From CAYRFQ01 sp964423615 (GTDB taxonomy: Bacteria > Planctomycetota > Planctomycetia > Gemmatales > Gemmataceae): a DNA stretch of 12,702 bases. The position numbers and the translations under genes were made by a program. The notes below the pieces were generated by a model. That model made no database searches. It saw only the letters and a list, made by a program, of their open reading frames with translations, and was not told the DNA's origin. Positions 1-10,148 of this stretch are shown here, in pieces. Numbering within the stretch: the stretch's first letter is position 1; each line of letters begins with the position of its first letter. Location of the stretch: contig CAYRFQ010000154.1 in the NCBI GenBank assembly GCA_964423615.1, positions 1 to 12,702 on the forward strand. Reading direction: 5' to 3'.

Positions 1-349
1 TTCCATGTGTGAGTGGGGAACAGTCAACCAAGTGAGTTTGGCTGTTGTACCGACGAGAAGGAGAAGTGTCGAGGGCAACAGGGGGCGAGGTTGTCGTTCC
101 GCTTGGACGGATGACGAAGGAATGGAGCTTCAGCCGGGTGGGTGAGGGCTTCCGGGTCGCTCCGAATGCGAACGCGGCTTGTGGCCCAACTCAGTGCCTG
201 CACATCAATCGACTCCACTGAACGGGACCGGTTCGGTTAGATTACTAGCGCATGTGGTTTGTTCGGCAGCATGCCGACAAGCGGAAGTTCGTGAACGGGC
301 TGCTCGGCGTTCGGAATTCAGCCTCCTCACGGCTTTGTTGCGTGGTGAC
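1..349. other. Stretch with no supported gene
   Basis: I see no protein that resembles a known family in any frame here, and no tRNA, terminator or repeat array. A minus-strand reading frame at 24-218 is open but has low-complexity, arginine/proline-rich content and no ribosome binding site. The plus frame of the next gene stays open back to position 179, so that gene's true start could lie in this stretch. Confidence 0.5.
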
Positions 350-655
350 ATGCGAAAAGGATGTCCCAATCATGCCGACCAGGCTTTCTCCGCCAAAACG
401 CACCAAGACGCCGACGCTGCAGAGCAGGCTGAGAAGCGGCGTCAACGGGACAAGCTTCTGCGAGACAGCGGACTCGATCCGAACCCTCCGAGGTCTCACG
501 GGCAGATCGATCAGCGTAAAACCATACTCGCGGCTGAAATTGAGAACTTCACGTTGGGAAAGAACCGAGCCATTCAAGAGGAGAGGTTCGAAGAAGCAGC
601 CCGGCTTCGGGAGCGCATTACAGAAATTCGAAAAGAGCTTATTGACCCCGAGTAA
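350..655 (+). CDS. Small UVR-motif protein
   Basis: The product is a 101-residue charged, soluble protein with no membrane segment. Residues about 66-97 match the UVR helical hairpin seen in UvrB, UvrC and McsA-type proteins, with the core EEAARLRERI at residues 81-90. In UvrB and UvrC this motif mediates contact between the two subunits; in McsA-like proteins it serves other protein contacts. The N-terminal 60 residues are rich in Lys, Arg, Gln and Asp and resemble nothing I recognise, and there are no CxxC zinc pairs as in McsA. It is far too short to be an excinuclease subunit. The ATG at 350 was chosen because residues encoded upstream look non-coding. The frame is open to 179 and no convincing ribosome binding site precedes either start. 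It could be a relic of a longer UVR protein. The UVR call is fairly secure; gene status and start are not. Confidence 0.5.
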   Translation: MRKGCPNHADQAFSAKTHQDADAAEQAEKRRQRDKLLRDSGLDPNPPRSHGQIDQRKTILAAEIENFTLGKNRAIQEERFEEAARLRERITEIRKELIDPE

Positions 656-1523
656 TCCATAAGTTGCCTACAGAGCCGAGAAGATGCTGTTCGCAGACGT
701 TTGAACTCCACTCGATTGCCAAGGTGCAAAGAGACTCGATCGCTTGCGACAGCGGATCGAGACTTCACACTTGGAGGGAAGGTTTCAAAGGCCTCACCTC
801 CCAGCAAGATTTTCGGTTGCAGACTCGGACTGATGAAGTGGTTTTTGTTGAATTGCTTGAAATGTCTTCGTACGAGTTCCACAAGCTGTGGTCGATTGAT
901 CATGCCTACCTTCGGACAACGATTGAGAGAACCTCGCTTTGGTTGAAGCCATTGAACTTCTTCGCACCTCAGTGAAGCGGTCGATCAGACCGGCCAGCTT
1001 TCGTACACGCGAACTCTGCATAGTTGATAACGCGACGTCTTCAAACTGCAATGCACAGCTGGCCCTGGATTCAAGCATTTCGAGAGATGACGTTCCCTTT
1101 CTCTCACTGACTGACGAAAGAAGTCCAAGCGGGTGTTTTGGCCGTGATTACAACGGGCCTCGATAAATTACTGTTGCGAGCGGGTTGCAACAAAGCCTCT
1201 AAAGGAAGCCCTTTTCAAAATATTTGGGTTCGGAGTTGGAAGATTCCCTGAGATCAGATTCCCTGTCTCCTCAGGATAAAGTAAGAGGGAAATTGAAATT
1301 TCTAGAAATCCTGAATTCTCAGGTTGCCACTCCGTTTTTCCTGTCTAGAACAGCATTGCACCTATTTTCGAGCAATAAAATTCCTTTTTACACGCCATCA
1401 GTAGATTTTTTTCACAATTTGCAACACCGCAGCAGGTTGGTCGTCGTTGATGTTGACTTCTGACAAAGTCCAACTCCCGTAAAAGCCAAACGAAAAGTTT
1501 ACTACACACCAGGAATCCAATTG
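656..1523. other. Long gene-free leader before the giant gene
   Basis: About 870 bases carry only short open frames (for example 664-975 and 1224-1463, the latter starting with TTG). None resembles a known family. The segment from about 1210 to 1520 is visibly more A/T-rich than the flanks, as expected for a promoter and 5' untranslated region of the downstream gene. Small inverted repeats occur, for example TGTTGC/GCAACA at 1172-1177 and 1187-1192, and CCTGAG/CTCAGG-type pairs near 1247-1325. A TTGACT at 1453-1458 has no good -10 partner at normal spacing, so I do not call a promoter. Confidence 0.5.
1511..1514 (+). promoter_or_regulatory. Ribosome binding site of the giant gene
   Basis: AGGA lies 9 bases upstream of the ATG at 1524. 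It favours ATG 1524 over the in-frame TTG immediately before it at 1521. Confidence 0.5.
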
Positions 1524-4500
1524 ATGCGAAAGAACAACGCCCAAACAGTGAAGTTGCGTCTTGAGGTCCTAGAGGACCGGACGGCTCCAGCGATATTTAC
1601 AGTCACAACCGCAGCCGACAGTGGCGATGGAAGTCTTCGGCAAGCCATCATAGATGCCAACGATACCGCTGGAGCAGACACAATTCAGTTCAGCAACGAC
1701 TTGGCTGGAAGCACCATTATTCTCACGACTGGGGAACTCCAGATCACGGATGCCTTGGATATCCAAGGGCTTGGTGCCGATAGTTTGGCCATCTCAGGGA
1801 ACAGTAGCAGTCGCGTGTTCCGCATCGACGATGACAATGCCGATACCTTCATCCCAGTGTCCATCTCTTGGTTGACCGTCATGGAGGGACGAGCCACTCT
1901 GGGCGGAGGCATCTACACCCGCGAAGCCTTCAGCCTCCAAGATTCGATCATCAGCGGAAACTCGGCCAATGGTAACGGCGGGGGGATTTACAACCGTGGC
2001 ACGGCCACGTTGACCAACTCGACGGTCAGCGGGAATACCGCCAATGACGGCGGCGGGATTTCCAATGGTTCCGGCGATGTATTGACTTTGACCAACTCGA
2101 CGGTCAGTGGAAACTCAGCTAATANNNNNNNNNNNNNNNNNNNNNNNNNNNNNNNNNNNNNNNNNNNNNNNNNNNNNNNNNNNNNNNNNNNNNNNNNNNN
2201 NNNNNNNNNNNNNNNNNNNNNNNNGCGGGATTTCCAATGGTTCCGGCGATGTATTGACTTTGACCAACTCGACGGTCAGCGGGAATACCGCCAATGACGG
2301 CGGCGGGGGGATTTACAACGATCGTGGCACATTGAATTTGACCAACTCGACGGTCAGTGGAAACTCAGCTAATAGATTAGGCGGCGGGATTTTCAACCGT
2401 TATGGCACGTTGAGTTTGACCAACTCGACGGTCAGCGGAAACTCAGCTAATAGATTAGGCGGCGGGATTTCCAATAATGGTGGCACTTTGAGCGTATCGA
2501 ACTCGACGGTCAGTGGAAACTCAGCTAATAGTATAGGCGGCGGGATTTACAACCGTGGCACGGCCACGTTGACCAGCAGCCTGATCTCGGGCAACACAGC
2601 CACCGACTCGGGAAATGAAGTCTATAACATCAGCTCTTTCACAGCCAGTAACAGCCTGTTCGGAGATAGGAGCCAATCCGACGCAGACGCCTTCTATGGT
2701 TTCACTCCATCGACGACCAACAACATCACGGCCACATCCAACGGCAGTACCCCCACCACCTTGACCAATATCCTTGATACCACCTTGCGAGATAACGGCG
2801 GACCCACGCAGACCCATGCTCTGTTCGCTGGGTCGCTAGCGATCAACGCAGGGAGTAACCCAGATTCACTGGAGTTCGATCAGCGGGGCGAGGGCTTTGC
2901 ACGCGTGGTCAATGGCCAAATCGACATCGGAGCCTTCGAATTTCAGACGAGCCTGATCATCCCAGATCTGGTTGTCAAAACGGTCTCTCCACCAACCGAA
3001 GTGCCACTCGGAAAGAGTTTTGTTCTGCGATACCAAGTTGAGAATAGTGGTACAGGTCCGGTGGATGCCTCGTGGATAGATTCTGTTGTGCTTTCTCGAG
3101 ACATGGAATTCGGATCTGATGACCTTCTTTTGGATCGCATTAGCCAACAAAGAGTTCTCGAACCTAGTGCGAGCTACATTCAAGAAGTGGACGTTGCGAT
3201 ACCGGCTTTCGATGGCTTCAATTCGAATCAATGGAACATCTTGGTTCGCACCGATGCTCGCCTCAACGTTGTAGAACTCGATAACAACAACAATGCAGCT
3301 TCCGGAGACGTGGTTGTCAGCTTCGGCGCGATACCGCTCCCCTTGGATGTAACGTCCTCAACGACTTTGTCCGCACGAGAAGAGTTGTATTTCGAGGTCG
3401 AGCGCACTCCCAATCAACCTTTGGTGATCACACTTGATGGACTCCCAACAGATGGTGCTGTTGAGCTTTTTGCCTATAAGAGCAGTTTTCCTAACTCGGA
3501 TTCGCTTCTCAGTTCTAACATCGCGCCCTTTGTTTCCACGCAAGAGATCGTACTTCCTCCAGACTCGGAAGGCGGTCCTCTTCTCATCCTTGTTCGAGCC
3601 CAGACGTTGGCTTCGGATTCGGCTACCTTTGATTTGACAGCTTCTGAGACAGCGTATCGGGTCACCACAAGTGAATTTGGCTCGGCAGGGAATGCAGGCG
3701 AGTACACCTTGGCAGCCCAGGGGGTTAACCTAAATTTAACTACAGAAGTTCGCGTGATTGATAACAGGGGGCTTGAACTTTTCCCTGTACTCCTCCGAAC
3801 AGAAGACCAGATCAAGCTCTTCGCCACATTCGACCTCCGTGGGGTCGCACCCGGTACTTACGATGTCGTCTTCACGAACGAGGAAGGTGAGGAAATTACG
3901 GTTCCACAAAGTCTTACAGTCATTGCCACGGAAGAACCAGTTCCCGTCATCCCACGAATTATTGCTCCTTCGGGCGTTCGGCGTGGTCGTGAATTCAGCT
4001 TCACAGTCGAGTGGGAGAACACCTCAGCGAATGACGTTTTTGCTCCGCTCATCACGGTGGGAAATACAGTTCCGTTCGGGCTGGAACGAGGTGATTACTC
4101 GTTAGGAACTAGATACACCTTCCTTGGAATAAACACTCAAGGCGGTCCCGCAGGAATTCTCCGCCCTGGTCAGAGAGAATCGATCACTTTCTACAGCTTT
4201 TCAGAACTGGATGGTGGTGATTATGAGGTTTATGTGGATCGCGTCTATCAGGATCCAACAATACCATTTGATTGGCAAGCCTTGCGTTCACAACTTATTC
4301 CAGTCGGGCTAACCGACGAAGAGTTCGACCCCATTTTTCAAGAGTTAATAGATCAAGTAGGTTCCACAACAGGAGATTACTTGGAGATGCTGGCAAGAAA
4401 TGCCAATTTGGTTCCGACTGAACTCCGCGACCCACGGGATCCCAATGTTTTGTTAAGCCAGGAAGTACAGGGAGCCTGGGCTGCAGTGAGTCCGTCTATC

Positions 4501-7500
4501 TCTGGCAACATTCAAGGACACCCAGATGATATCCAAACGGAAGGTGTGGATTTCTTTGCTCGAAATTTAGAGAGTGGTGAATTGTATTTCACAATTTCAA
4601 TCCGAGATGGGCAGTTCACACTTCCAGGTATAACTCCCGGCACCTACGTGTTCGAATCCGAAGGCCTGATCTTTCTCAATCCACCACTCGTCGTGGAAGG
4701 TGGCGATTCTCTTTCTGGGGTAACTCTCACCATTGGACGAGGCGCCACGATAAACGGGACTGTTACCATAGTCGAAACAGAAGTGCCAGTCTCCGGAGCT
4801 ACGATAACTCTCGCTTCTACTGACAGTGAAGTATCGATTGTCAAATCAACCCTCACTGATGAACTTGGAAACTATAGTTTTTCAGGGATACCAGCCGGAA
4901 ATTATCGACTGACCGCTTCGTTGGCTGGCCTGAGCATCGCTACGCAGGAAATCTTAAATGTGGATTTGGGAAATACGTTAACAGCCGATCTGGTCGTCGA
5001 AGATGCTGGGGAGGTACTTGTGACAGTTATTGATGAGGCGAATGGAGAGCCGGTACCAAACGCGTTTGTTTTTTTGTCCGAACCCAACGCTCCTGATGCA
5101 ATTCGAACCTTGCAAACCGACTCTCTAGGATTGGTGACCTTCGATGATCTTCCTGAGGGAAATTACGACATCAGTGCAGCTCTTCAAAACTTCTCTACCA
5201 ACTCCCAGGTCGATGTATCCGTGACTGCGGGGGAAACCAAAGCTGTGACTTTGACGCTCTCCGAAACAGGGGGGCTAACGGGACGTGTGGTGGACGCTAG
5301 TAACTTCGCTCTTTCTGGCATTCAGGTTGCAGTCGAAGAGATCGACGGAACTGTGCTCGCCGCCGCGGTCACGGACGAAAATGGAGATTTTGAATTTGGT
5401 AGACTGGACTCTGGAAGCTATTCCCTGAGCGTTTTTGCAACTCCCAGCCGCCGTTTGTTTTTAAGGGATGCTGAAGTCACAGCAAGCACGACCACAAACC
5501 TCGGAGACCTCCAAGTTCCGATAATCGGACTACTTGAGGGTACTGTCGTGAACAACTCTGGGACCGGCTTGGAAGATGTTACTGTCGTAGTCCTCGACTC
5601 TTCCGGCAACCAAATTTTCTCCACAGATTCGGGGACATTGGGCGAATTCCGAATTGGGATTTCTAAATCAGGCACGTACCGAATCGAAGCGTTGAGTTCC
5701 GAAGCAACATTTGCTCCTGTTGATGTCTCGATCGAATCAGGAAACACGACGGTTAACCTTACTGGTGGAACGAACACTATTTCAGGACAGGTTCGTATGC
5801 CACAGGGCGGAGTGGCAGGAGCCACCGTTGTGGCTCAGTTGTTCGAGGGTGGTGGGGCAACATTACAGTCGGTCGTGGCAACAACGAATGAAAACGGAGA
5901 CTTTCATTTTGACCAATTGATCGACGGAACTTACGAGATCCGTGTGTTTGGGGAAGGCATTGGACTGACATCGACAAATGTCCTTCTGTCGAGTCAGGAT
6001 ATCACAGGACTGAAAATCGAACCTGTTCCTGAAAGAGTAATTACGGGGACCGTGCTTGATGATAATGGAGCCCCGATTCCCAACGCAGTGGTCCAGGTGT
6101 TCTCAGCAGATCAAGCCATCGTGTTGGCAAGTGTATTCGCTGACTCATCTGGAGGTTTCTCCATTGGTGGATTGGCTCCCGGTCTTTACGACCTTACAGC
6201 CGTCGCAGACAAGCTGACTACTGGCCGCCTGAACGGTATTGACCTCGTCGACTCATCAGGAAGTGACTCGAGCATCCAACTCGGAGCTTCAGGACTCAGC
6301 GTTTCTGGTACAGTGATTAACTCAGATGGCATACCTATCCCAAATGCTCCGGTCGTCGTATATGATACGAACAACGATCGATGGATCCAGGAAGTCCAAA
6401 CTGACAACGAAGGACGTTTCCTTATCGAGAATCTCCCGGCAGAGCAGATTATTACTCAAGCGATCGTAGATGGTTATCTGCCGTCCTCAGTCGGGGCTGT
6501 GAATTTGGAACTAGATCCAACGCCTGTGGATCAGATCCTGATCTCCACATCTGTTGGGGCTGAATTGTTTCCCGGAACATCTGTGGATTTTGACCCAGAG
6601 CCGATTTCCCCTGGCGCTTGGCTTGTCCGGCTCTTAACTAGTGTTGATCGGTCATCAGACGAACCGACGGAACCCAACCCACCCGAATGTGAAGAGCATC
6701 AAGCTGCTTATAACCGAGCCCTGCAGTCTCTTGAAGTGATGAACTTAGCTTACGACGGAATTGGAACATCCCAAAAGGATCTTGGAGCTACGATCGACGC
6801 GAATTTCCTAGCGACGGGACAGAATGTGTCCAAGCTTGTTGCTGATGTTGGGTTGTTGCTACTCAATGTGAATCAGGTGAAACGTTCAGTTGAATATGCA
6901 AGCTCTATCGATCTTCTTACGAGCTTCGATACCCTCCTCAAAGTAGGGAACTCCCTTGAGCAATCGGCACGCCAGCTGCGTGACACTATTTTTGGAGGGG
7001 GTGCTCCATCAACACTCCAAGACCGGACCAAAGAAGTGGTCGATTTACTTGTTGCGTTTGAAGCCGAAAGTGAGAAACTCCGAAATACGGGGTTGGCAGC
7101 AGTTGGAAGTGCAGGAGGATTAAAACCACTCAGTGTATTCAACCTCTGGAAGTCTTTCGGTCAAGTTGTCGGTATAGTCAACATTGTTGAACAGCTTAGT
7201 ATAACCATAAAGTCGATATCTGAGGCAATCGATGATATAGTGAGAGGGCAACAATCTATCGACTTTGCAGTAAATCTGTATCAATTTCGAGTAGAACTCG
7301 CTATCGACGCTGTTACCAAGTATAATCAGCTTACTTGCGAATCAGAGGAGGAACCGGAAGAGCCTGACGATCAAAAAGGTATCGTGCGTCCAGCTTCTTT
7401 CGATCCGAACGATATCATCGGCCCGGCTGGATTCGGTCCCGAGAATTACATACTTGTTACGGACCTCATGCCCTACACCATCCGATTTGAAAATGATCCA

Positions 7501-10035
7501 GAAAAAGCTACTGCTCCCGCGGCCATCGTTTCGATCACTCAAACTCTCGATCCCGATCTGGACTTGACGACTTTCCGACTCGGAGACGTGGGTTTCGGGG
7601 ACAACGTCATTGAAGTCCCAGGAAACAGCGCCTTCTTCCAAACTCGCTTCGATGCCGTCGACACCCTTGGCGTTTTTGTTGACATCGAAGCAGGAATTGA
7701 CACCTCGACTCGAGAAGTGTCCTGGACCTTCACTGCCATTGACCCATTGACCGGAGACCTGCCAGAGGACCCGTTCGTGGGCTTTCTCCCGCCCAACGTC
7801 AATGCCCCGGAGGGAGACGGCTTTGTAACGTACACCATCAGACCGAAATCGGACGTCGTGAGTGGTGATCGCATTGATGCCGTCGCTTCGATCGTCTTCG
7901 ACGTCAACGAACCCATTATCACTCCACCAATCTTCAACACGTTCGATACGGCCCCTGGAACGAGTAGTGTGAGCACGCTGCCCACGGTTGTTGACACTAC
8001 CGACTTCCTTGTCAGTTGGTCGGGTCAAGATGACGCTGGTGGCTCTGGAATTGCTTCCTACGACATCTACGTCTCCGTGGATGATAAACCATTTGTCCTT
8101 TGGCTCTCAGACACAACCGAGACCTCTGCGTTATATCCAGGTCAAGAGCAAACCAAGTATGCGTTCTACAGCATCGCCACCGATAATCTGGGCTTCGTCG
8201 AGGAAAAGGCACCGCTCGTTGAAGCCGAAACCGTTGTCCTCCCAACTCCAGTTGCGGAGCTGTTAGTGACGAGGGCCGAAGAAGTCGATGGCGAAGCACA
8301 GATTACAGTGAAACTCAATGAACTTTTCGATTTCGCTCCAGATTTCTACCGCTTCAGTTTCGCCCTTTCAGAAAACGAGCTTTTCGATTCGTTTGCTGAA
8401 TCTGGTCTGGAAGACGAAGCGACCTTTACTTTCCCTGCAAATACGACAGCGACTATCTTTGCCCGAATCATCGACGCTGAGAATGATAGTAACACTTACC
8501 GACTAAATGTGATCGTCGGTGACAATGATTCTCAAGAAATTTTCGGAACAAACCAAGAAGACATCATCTTTGGTCTTGGCGGAAACGACATCATTGATGG
8601 CAAGAACGGTAACGACACCATTGTTGGCGGGGAAGGGGATGATACCTTCGTCGCAAACTTCTCCCATCATACTTACGATGTGATCGATGGTGGTCTCGGA
8701 ACAGACGCCGTTCAACTCAACCCACGACGAAACCAGAATGATGCGATTTCATTCAACAAGTTCACGCCCGAGAACAGCATCGAGCTGATTCTTGGTGGTG
8801 GTCGCATTGTTGGGACCGATGAGGATGACGTTCTTGACTTCTCGGGAGTTTCTCTCTGGACCGCGAACAACCGACGTATTGATGGCAAAGATGGGAACGA
8901 CATTATCGTTGCACCAAGTGGGCTTGGTGGCTTTGAGCTTAATGCTGGCGGAGGAGCCGACACCGTAGTTGGTGGTGACGGAAACGACGACATCGACGGC
9001 GGGTCAGGCAGCGATTCGATCACTGGAGGAGGTGGCGATGACACGATTGAGGGAGGAGCCGGGACGGATACAACCAGCGGCGGAATCGGAAACGATGTTT
9101 TCATAGCTAACTTCTCTGATCACACTTACGACATCGTCGATGGTGGACCCGATGTTGATTCATTCCAACTCAATCCGCGACGTAACCAGAGCGATCCACT
9201 TCGCTTCCACACATTTGCACCAAGCAACAACATCGAACAGATTCTCGGTGGAAGTCGAGTTGTCGGGACCGATGATGCCGACATACTTGATTTCTCGGGG
9301 ATTTCCTTCTGGACCGCGAGCCAACAACGAATTGAAGGTAAGGGTGGCGATGATACTATCACCGCTCCGAACGACCTCGGTGGTTTTGAACTTCGAGGTG
9401 ATGACGGAGCAGACACCTTGGCGGGCGGCAATGGGGACGATGTCCTGGAAGGCGGTGCGGACAACGATCAAATTGATGGCAACGAAGGCAACGACACCAT
9501 TGATGGGGGAGCCGGCGACGACACCACTCGCGGAGGAGAAGACAATGACGTCTTCATTAACAATTTCTCAGAGATGGTAGGCGACGTGTACGATGGTGGA
9601 GAAGGGATTGACGCCGTGAAACTAAATCCGAAGCGGAACCAGAGTGATCCAATTCGGCTTGCTTCTCTGACCCCTGCAAACGGCATTGAGCAGTTGTTAG
9701 GTGGCGGTCGGATTGAAGGAACCGGTTCTATCAATGCGTTTGATTTCTCGTCGATTACAACTTGGGCAACTGGTAAGACCGTCCGCACGCAGGGAGGAAA
9801 TGATGTCGTAACGACCTCGACGATCCACAATGGTCAGGTCTACGACGGAGGAAGCGAGACGGACACAATCAATATTCGATTGACCCAAGCTCAATTCGAC
9901 TCGCTCTCAGAGGAAGAGTTGGCTGAATTGCTCGCATTCATTGACGATCCGAGTGGTAAGAGACTGGACATCGATAAGGACTTCTTTGCCTTGTCAGTGT
10001 TGAACTTTGAAAATGCGACGTTGGTTATTGTGTAG
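1524..10035 (+). CDS. Giant modular extracellular RTX protein
   Basis: The product is roughly 2,800 residues, probably a secreted or surface protein; no enzymatic domain was recognised. By base position the order is: planctomycete-type LEDR motif (about 1557-1592); beta-helix opening like choice-of-anchor Q proteins (from 1593); Gly/Asn/Ser-rich 26-residue coils (to about 2605); choice-of-anchor Q end with DNGGPTQTHAL and DIGAFEF (2790-2943); CARDB-like domain (2950-3340); two beta modules (3340-4465); eight carboxypeptidase-regulatory-like domains (4498-6543); helical segment (6688-7338); DPNDI...GFLPPN module (7400-7970); fibronectin-like module (7975-8235); a further beta domain (8240-8526); RTX repeats (8569-9870); and a C-terminus ending in hydrophobic residues, as in type I-secreted proteins. 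Codons left and right of the N gap sit in different frames only because 100 Ns is a placeholder; a true gap divisible by three restores one frame. No hydrophobic Sec signal is visible. The gene is monocistronic and ends at TAG 10033-10035 with a terminator after it. Adhesion or matrix function is inference. Confidence 0.9.
1900..2605 (+). repeat. 78-bp beta-helix coil repeats
   Basis: Coils of 26 residues follow the pattern GGGI-[YFS]-N...TLTNSTVSGN-[ST]-AN. The shared 10-base phase marker (ACCAACTCGA or a close variant) falls at 2013, 2091, 2263, 2341, 2419 and 2497. That is exactly 78 bases apart wherever the gap does not intervene. Less regular coils flank the array. Such Gly/Asn-rich coils form right-handed parallel beta-helices in Pmp-like and choice-of-anchor Q proteins. 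DNA identity between copies is much higher than protein conservation would need, including 55 identical bases at 2053-2107 and 2225-2279. This points to recent duplication or gene conversion. Confidence 0.9.
2125..2224. other. Assembly gap of 100 Ns
   Basis: Exactly 100 Ns mark a scaffold gap of unknown length inside the 78-bp repeats. The frame on its left has codons starting at positions divisible by three, and on its right at positions one more than a multiple of three. The real gap must therefore be a multiple of three if the gene is intact. Flanking repeat phase predicts about 6-9 bases plus any whole number of 78-base coils. Confidence 0.95.
4498..6543 (+). repeat. Eight carboxypeptidase-regulatory-like domains
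   Basis: Eight consecutive units of about 80-90 residues each follow the pattern 'G-x-V...G-x-x-(V/I)-x-(N/G)-A-x-V...T-(D/N)-x-x-G-x-(F/Y)-x-F...L-x-x-G-x-Y-x-(L/I)'. Examples are GTVLDDNGAPIPNAVVQV, GNYSFSGIPAGNYRLTA and ENGDFHFDQLIDGTYEIRV. These match the carboxypeptidase regulatory-like / prealbumin-like beta-sandwich family. In surface proteins such strings act as stalks or spacers. Units are diverged at the DNA level, so unlike the 78-bp coils they are old duplications. Boundaries are approximate. Confidence 0.8.
6688..7338 (+). other. Cys-bracketed helical segment of the giant protein
   Basis: About 217 residues rich in Leu, Ala, Glu, Gln and Lys with heptad-like spacing interrupt an otherwise all-beta protein. 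The segment opens just after a Pro/Glu-rich linker with Cys (codon 6688-6690). It closes with Cys (codon 7336-7338) before an acidic EEEPEEPDD linker. No other cysteine is visible in the sequenced part of the protein. I recognise no family; a helical bundle or coiled-coil is inferred from composition. Confidence 0.6.
8569..9870 (+). repeat. RTX calcium-binding repeats in three 151-residue units
   Basis: Glycine/aspartate nonapeptides of the hemolysin type (for example GGNDIIDGK, GNDTIDGGAGDDT) bind calcium and fold outside the cell in known RTX proteins. They are arranged in a higher-order repeat. The equivalent Asp codon of the (D)DTFVANFS / NDVFIANFS / NDVFINNFS motif lies at 8641, 9094 and 9547. 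The LNP(R/K)RNQ motif starts at 8716, 9169 and 9622. Both series are spaced exactly 453 bases. Each unit pairs a run of nonapeptides with a non-RTX insert of about 75 residues containing IE-x-(I/L)-LGGGR and DFS-x-(I/V)-(S/T)-x-W. The third unit loses most of its nonapeptides and leads into the C-terminus. Confidence 0.9.
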
Positions 10036-10059
10036 CCGCTCACGAACTACCGGTGAATG

Positions 10060-10106
10060 TTTCGGTTCCGGATTGGCAAGTCATCCGGAAACTGGCGGAA
10101 CCGAAA
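10060..10106 (+). promoter_or_regulatory. Hairpin competing with the terminator
   Basis: TTTCGGTTCCG at 10060-10070 is an extra copy of the terminator's right arm. It can pair with the terminator's left arm CGGAACCGAAA (10096-10106) over 11 bases. A third, nested hairpin TTCCGGAT/ATCCGGAA (10066-10073 with 10083-10090, loop 9) is also possible. The layout resembles an attenuator, but it lies just after a stop codon and no downstream plus-strand gene is intact, so a regulatory role is doubtful. Confidence 0.35.
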
Positions 10107-10148
10107 GATGGCATCACACCAAGCCTTCTTTCGGTTCCGGTTTTTTTT
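10096..10148 (+). terminator. Intrinsic terminator of the giant gene
   Basis: A perfect 13-bp stem pairs 10096-10108 (CGGAACCGAAAGA) with 10127-10139. It is extended inward after one mismatch by GGC/GCC (10110-10112 with 10123-10125) around a 10-base loop. Eight T residues follow at 10141-10148. It starts 60 bases after the stop codon. Confidence 0.85.

Noticed and set aside
24..218. 64-codon minus-strand frame at the left edge
   Set aside because: No ribosome binding site and no recognisable domain; it looks like a chance open frame.
1224..1463. 79-codon open frame in the A/T-rich leader
   Set aside because: It starts with TTG, has no convincing ribosome binding site, matches no family and lies where a promoter region is expected.
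1453..1481. TTGACT as a promoter for the giant gene
   Set aside because: No acceptable -10 hexamer lies 16-18 bases downstream.
2107..2297. Apparent frameshift in the giant gene at the N gap
   Set aside because: The placeholder of 100 Ns is not divisible by three. Repeat phase predicts a real gap that is, so no frameshift is needed.
1977..2600. Regular repeats that could suggest a CRISPR array
   Set aside because: The 78-bp units are translated in frame as beta-helix coils and have no unique spacers.
7342..8028. Minus-strand open frame of 228 codons
   Set aside because: It lies wholly inside the giant gene opposite the conserved DPNDI module, and its composition is that of an antisense shadow.
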